Assembly: GCA_900543345.1 (NCBI GenBank)
Contig: UQRJ01000104.1
Coordinates: forward strand, 1-8,882
From: an uncultured Sporolactobacillus sp.
Lineage (GTDB): Bacteria > Bacillota > Bacilli > Bacillales > Sporolactobacillaceae
Direction: 5' to 3'
DNA: 8,882 bases
Position numbers and translations under genes: made by a program. Numbering within the stretch: the stretch's first letter is position 1; each line of letters begins with the position of its first letter. Below, piece after piece: positions 6,511 to 8,882 of this stretch. The notes below the pieces were generated by a model. It worked only from the letters and a program-made list of their open reading frames with translations, ran no database searches and was not told the DNA's origin.

Positions 6511-7395
6511 ATGAGCGATTACTTGGTAAAGGCACTGGCTTGCCGGCAAACTTTTCGCGTGATGACGGCGGTTACGACGGAAACCGTACGCGAGGCGCAG
6601 CGGCGACACGAAACGTGGCCGACGGCGACCGCCGCTCTGGGCCGGACGATGACGGCGGCGGTCATGACAGGTGCTGCTCAGAAAGGCGATGTCAAAGTCA
6701 CGGTCACCGTGCAAGGGGGCGGACCGATCGGCATCATCGTGGCAGATGTCGATACAGCCGGACATGTACGTGGATACGTCACTAATCCACAGATTGATTT
6801 TCCAGCGAATGAACAAGGAAAACTGGATGTGGCGCGGGCCGTCGGGACCAGCGGCTTTCTCAGTGTGGTAAAAGATCTCGGGTTACGTAATAATTTTACC
6901 GGCAGGGTCCCGCTTGTTTCCGGTGAAATCGGCGCCGATTTTACCTACTATTTCGCTGAATCGGAACAAATCCCGTCGGCCGTCGGCGTCGGTGTTCTTG
7001 TAAATCCCGATCAATCGGTCAGGGATTCGGGCGGATTTCTGATTCAGGTTCTGCCCGGTGCCGATGATCGAGCCATCGATGAGATTGAGCATCGTCTGAA
7101 ACAGATACCGCCGATTTCGCGTCTGATTGACGGCGGCCGGACGCCGGAAGGGTTGCTGAACGTTTTGTTTCCGGATGCGGATTATCAACTACTCGAACGC
7201 ATGCCGGTCGCGTTTACCTGCAACTGCTCGAAAGAAAAATTTGGCCGCTCGATCGCCGGCATCGCTCCGAAAGAAATCCGGGCAATGATCACGGAAGATC
7301 ATGGAGCGGAAGCGATTTGTCGTTTCTGCGGGTCCGTTTATCACTTTTCTGAAATTGAACTGCGGAAAATGCTTGAATCACGTGCGCAAAATTGA
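6511..7395 (+). CDS. hslO: HslO (Hsp33), redox-regulated holdase chaperone
   Basis: A 294-residue cytoplasmic chaperone switched on by oxidative unfolding, which protects other proteins from aggregation without ATP. The N-terminal region (MSDYLVKALACRQTFRV, then TATAALGRTMTAA) is typical, and the C-terminal zinc switch is complete: Cys237-x-Cys239 and Cys270-x-x-Cys273, a CxC...CxxC arrangement with a 30-residue gap. Length is normal for the family. The start is well defined by AAGGAGG (6497-6503) seven bases before ATG. In B. subtilis yacD follows hslO; here cysK follows after 77 nt and no yacD is present. The stop codon overlaps the -35 of the likely cysK promoter. Confidence 0.97.
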   Translation: MSDYLVKALACRQTFRVMTAVTTETVREAQRRHETWPTATAALGRTMTAAVMTGAAQKGDVKVTVTVQGGGPIGIIVADVDTAGHVRGYVTNPQIDFPANEQGKLDVARAVGTSGFLSVVKDLGLRNNFTGRVPLVSGEIGADFTYYFAESEQIPSAVGVGVLVNPDQSVRDSGGFLIQVLPGADDRAIDEIEHRLKQIPPISRLIDGGRTPEGLLNVLFPDADYQLLERMPVAFTCNCSKEKFGRSIAGIAPKEIRAMITEDHGAEAICRFCGSVYHFSEIELRKMLESRAQN

Positions 7396-7421
7396 CCCCA
7401 CCCGGTTAATTTTGCTATTAT
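7392..7421 (+). promoter_or_regulatory. Sigma-A type promoter for cysK
   Basis: TTGACC (7392-7397, 5/6 of consensus) overlaps the hslO stop codon; after 18 nt comes TATTAT (7416-7421, 5/6) preceded by TG at 7413-7414, giving an extended -10. It lies about 50 nt upstream of the cysK start. Just downstream GTAA (7426-7429) and TTAC (7440-7443) make a small dyad that could be an operator. I do not see a clear CymR box, T-box or S-box leader; the leader is too short for either riboswitch type. Confidence 0.62.
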
Positions 7422-7472
7422 AAAGGTAATCATAGCCATTTACTAAGGATTTGCTTGAGGAGGGGTTGCGTG

Positions 7473-8393
7473 ATGACGGTCGCAAATGCAGTAACGGAAT
7501 TAATTGGCCATACACCGGTTGTCCGTTTGAACCATCTGACCGGGGCGGGCGATGCCGAACTTTATGCTAAGCTGGAATATTTTAATCCAGGCGGCAGCAT
7601 CAAGGATCGAATTGCACTGTCGATGATTGAAGCAGCGGAACGTGACGGAAAACTGAAGCCGAACGATACGATCATCGAACCGACAAGCGGAAACACAGGT
7701 ATCGGGTTGGCGCTTGTTGCGGCGGTGAAGGGCTATAGGGCTATTCTTGTGATGCCGGAGACAATGAGTATTGAACGACGGAAACTTTTTAAGGCATACG
7801 GTGCGGAAGTTATCTTGACGCCGGGATCGCAGGCGATCAAGGGGTCAATTGCCAAGGCACAGGAATTGGCGAAGGAAAAAGGTTATTTCCTGCCGCAACA
7901 GTTTAAGAATCCCGCGAATCCCCGTATTCATTATTTGACAACTGGTCCGGAAATTGTCGAGGCTTTCGATACACTCGACGCCTTTGTTGCGGGTGTCGGT
8001 ACCGGCGGAACATTGAGCGGAGCCGGGAAAGCGTTGAAAGAACATTTTAAAGCGATTAAAATCTATGCAGTTGAACCAAAAGATTCGCCCGTTCTTAATG
8101 GAGGCAAGGGAGGTCCGCACAAAATTCAGGGTATCGGAACCGGTTTTATTCCCGATACGCTGGATACAAGCGTCTATGACGAAGTGATCGATGTTTCCAA
8201 TGAACAAGCTTTCGAATACGCTCGGCTGGCCGGACGCAAAGAAGGCGTGCTGGCCGGAATATCCGGAGGGGCGGCCGTTTATGCCGGTGTCCAGGTTGCT
8301 AAAAAACTGGGTGAAGGCAAAAAAGTAGTTGTCATTATTCCGGATAATGGCGAAAGATACTTAAGTACGCCGCTCTATCAGCCGGGTGACTGA
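7473..8393 (+). CDS. cysK: CysK, cysteine synthase A (O-acetylserine sulfhydrylase)
   Basis: A 306-residue PLP enzyme that makes cysteine from O-acetylserine and sulfide. Visible signatures: ELIGHTPVVRLN at the N-terminus, PLP lysine Lys44 in GGSIKDR, the substrate loop EPTSGNTGIG, phosphate-cradle GVGTGGTLSG, VEPKDSPVLNGG, HKIQGIGTGF and C-terminal NGERYLSTPLYQ. The segment that is usually GISSGAA reads GISGGAA. Length equals the B. subtilis enzyme. Start: ATG 7473 has GGAGGGG seven bases upstream; GTG 7470 immediately before it and TTG 7455 inside the SD region are less likely. It has its own promoter and terminator, so it is probably a monocistronic unit, regulated separately by sulfur supply (inferred from B. 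subtilis, where CymR controls cysK). Confidence 0.97.
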   Translation: MTVANAVTELIGHTPVVRLNHLTGAGDAELYAKLEYFNPGGSIKDRIALSMIEAAERDGKLKPNDTIIEPTSGNTGIGLALVAAVKGYRAILVMPETMSIERRKLFKAYGAEVILTPGSQAIKGSIAKAQELAKEKGYFLPQQFKNPANPRIHYLTTGPEIVEAFDTLDAFVAGVGTGGTLSGAGKALKEHFKAIKIYAVEPKDSPVLNGGKGGPHKIQGIGTGFIPDTLDTSVYDEVIDVSNEQAFEYARLAGRKEGVLAGISGGAAVYAGVQVAKKLGEGKKVVVIIPDNGERYLSTPLYQPGD

Positions 8394-8441
8394 ACCGAAT
8401 CGCGATTGTAAAAAGGGGCCGGAGCGATTCGGTCCTTTTTT
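8394..8441 (+). terminator. Terminator after cysK with two competing hairpins
   Basis: ACCGAATCGC (8394-8403) pairs perfectly with GCGATTCGGT (8424-8433), followed by CC and six T. Alternatively AAAAAGGGGCCG (8410-8421) pairs with CGGTCCTTTTTT (8430-8441) with two wobble pairs and an eight-base loop. Both place a GC-rich stem before the T-run, so termination is likely; the two stems share bases 8430-8433 and cannot form together. The A-run opposite the T-run means the second hairpin could also terminate transcripts on the minus strand. Confidence 0.85.
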
Positions 8442-8461
8442 ATATCGCGCGTGCGGCTATC

Positions 8462-8475
8462 CGTTTCTGGAAACG
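8462..8475. repeat. Short palindrome CGTTTC-TG-GAAACG
   Basis: CGTTTC (8462-8467) and GAAACG (8470-8475) are perfect inverted 6-mers separated by two bases. The dyad lies about 25 nt upstream of a TTGACC -35 motif in the cysK-folP gap. Outside it, GTGCG at 8451-8455 and CGCAC at 8474-8478 form a second, overlapping inverted pair. It could be a protein-binding site; no regulator is recognisable. Confidence 0.35.
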
Positions 8476-8500
8476 CACAAGCTTTGGGCGCTTGCGAGTA

Positions 8501-8555
8501 TTGACCGACGGCGGTAGACATCCTATGCTGGGTTCGCTGCGCAGTATGCTATACT
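8501..8555 (+). promoter_or_regulatory. folP promoter region with palindromic -10
   Basis: Two overlapping promoter candidates are seen. One is TTGACC (8501-8506, 5/6) with 17 nt to TATGCT (8524-8529, 4/6). The other is an extended -10, TG-C-TATACT (8547-8555; hexamer 5/6 of consensus), without a good -35. The second -10 is part of a perfect dyad CAGTAT-GCT-ATACTG (8542-8556), and CTGCGCAG (8537-8544) is another 8-bp palindrome abutting it. Since a terminator closes cysK, folP needs a promoter here. Confidence 0.5.
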
Positions 8556-8579
8556 GAGTGAGTAAACAAGCTGACGATC

Positions 8580-8597
8580 AGGAGGATCTATGAGTTG
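8580..8597 (+). promoter_or_regulatory. folP ribosome binding site that selects a TTG start
   Basis: AGGAGG at 8580-8585 stands 9 nt before TTG (8595), the only suitable start in the folP frame between the in-frame stop at 8559-8561 and the conserved core. It also stands 4 nt before ATG (8590), which is in another frame and runs only 15 codons to TAA at 8635-8637. The spacing favours TTG for folP. Confidence 0.65.
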
Positions 8598-8873
8598 CTT
8601 GCAGAACATATTCAGGTATCGCCTTATCATTTTCTAAGGATTGGCAACTATTTGCTGGATTATCGCCAAAAAACCGTGATTATGGGCATCTTAAATGTCA
8701 CTCCGGACTCTTTTTCAGATGGGGGACAATTTGATACGCTTGATCGAGCGGTAGCCCATGCGCTGACGATGCAGCGCGACGGCGCGGATATTATCGATGT
8801 CGGCGGTGAATCGACACGGCCGGGCTATACGCCGCTTTCTGCCGAAGCGGAAATTGCCCGGGTTATACCGGTG
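8595..8873 (+). CDS. folP: FolP, dihydropteroate synthase (3'-truncated by contig end)
   Basis: The N-terminal 93 residues of dihydropteroate synthase, the sulfonamide target that joins p-aminobenzoate to the pterin diphosphate in folate synthesis. Both family signatures are visible: MGILNVTPDSFSDGG starting at 8682 and GADIIDVGGESTRPG further on, followed by TPLSAEAEIARVIPV. The roughly 29 residues before the first signature (LAEHIQVSPYHFLRIGNYLLDYRQKTVI region) are in line with the variable N-terminal extension of Bacillales FolP. The start is taken as TTG 8595, read as Met, on the basis of SD spacing. The last genomic codon is probably 8871-8873; beyond it the sequence matches adapter. In B. 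subtilis pabB-pabA-pabC precede folP; here it follows cysK directly with its own promoter, so PABA genes must be elsewhere or missing. Confidence 0.92.
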
Positions 8874-8882
8874 CTGTCTCTT
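8874..8882 (+). other. Probable Nextera adapter remnant at the 3' end
   Basis: CTGTCTCTT is identical to the first nine bases of the reverse complement of the Tn5 mosaic end found at the other end of the contig. It sits at the very end, as expected for adapter read-through. Nine bases could match by chance and would still translate as L-S-L in the folP frame, so this is likely rather than certain. Confidence 0.75.

Noticed and set aside
7396..7472. T-box, S-box or other riboswitch ahead of cysK
   Set aside because: The leader is under 60 nt from the predicted transcription start and shows no T-box, S-box or anti-terminator features.
8442..8594. A small gene or tRNA in the cysK-folP gap
   Set aside because: No cloverleaf and no frame with SD apart from the 15-codon ATG frame that overlaps folP; the region is better explained as terminator plus promoter.

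Overview
The window is a conserved housekeeping block from a low-to-mid GC Gram-positive (Firmicutes, Bacillales), about half G+C by eye. All genes lie on the + strand, in the order yabS (partial) - yabT - tilS::hprT - ftsH - coaX - hslO - cysK - folP (partial). The order matches the Bacillus subtilis chromosome downstream of spoIIE. yabS/yabT indicate a spore-forming lineage. However, tilS and hprT are one continuous reading frame, and yacD and pabB-pabA-pabC are absent between hslO, cysK and folP, as in Listeria. A spore former with a Listeria-like version of this locus fits a group such as Sporolactobacillaceae, but that placement is an inference and needs a database search.

Region by region: bases 1-29 are not genomic; they match the end of the Illumina Nextera transposase adapter, and the last nine bases (8874-8882) match the start of its reverse complement. 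Bases 30-572 hold the C-terminal VWA part of YabS. This overlaps yabT (559-1449), a membrane-anchored Hanks-type kinase. Then comes a TilS-HprT fusion (1538-3508) covering tRNA-Ile lysidine synthesis and purine salvage. A 98-nt gap with a promoter candidate and short repeats leads to ftsH (3607-5625), which ends in a strong intrinsic terminator (5661-5697). coaX (5715-6485) and hslO (6511-7395) form a tight pair. cysK (7473-8393) has its own good sigma-A-type promoter and a terminator (8394-8441). About 150 nt with two dyads and promoter motifs precede folP (8595 to the end), which probably starts at TTG.

Functionally this is a mixed operon string: sporulation-linked signalling (YabS/YabT), translation fidelity plus purine salvage (TilS-HprT), membrane proteolysis (FtsH), CoA synthesis (CoaX), redox chaperone (HslO), cysteine synthesis (CysK) and folate synthesis (FolP). 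I found no mobile element, tRNA, rRNA, CRISPR array or clearly novel system. The points most worth a second look are the fused TilS-HprT with a retained internal hprT start, the repeats in front of ftsH, the terminator sitting directly on top of coaX, the palindromic promoter and TTG/ATG start ambiguity of folP, and the adapter remnants at both ends.
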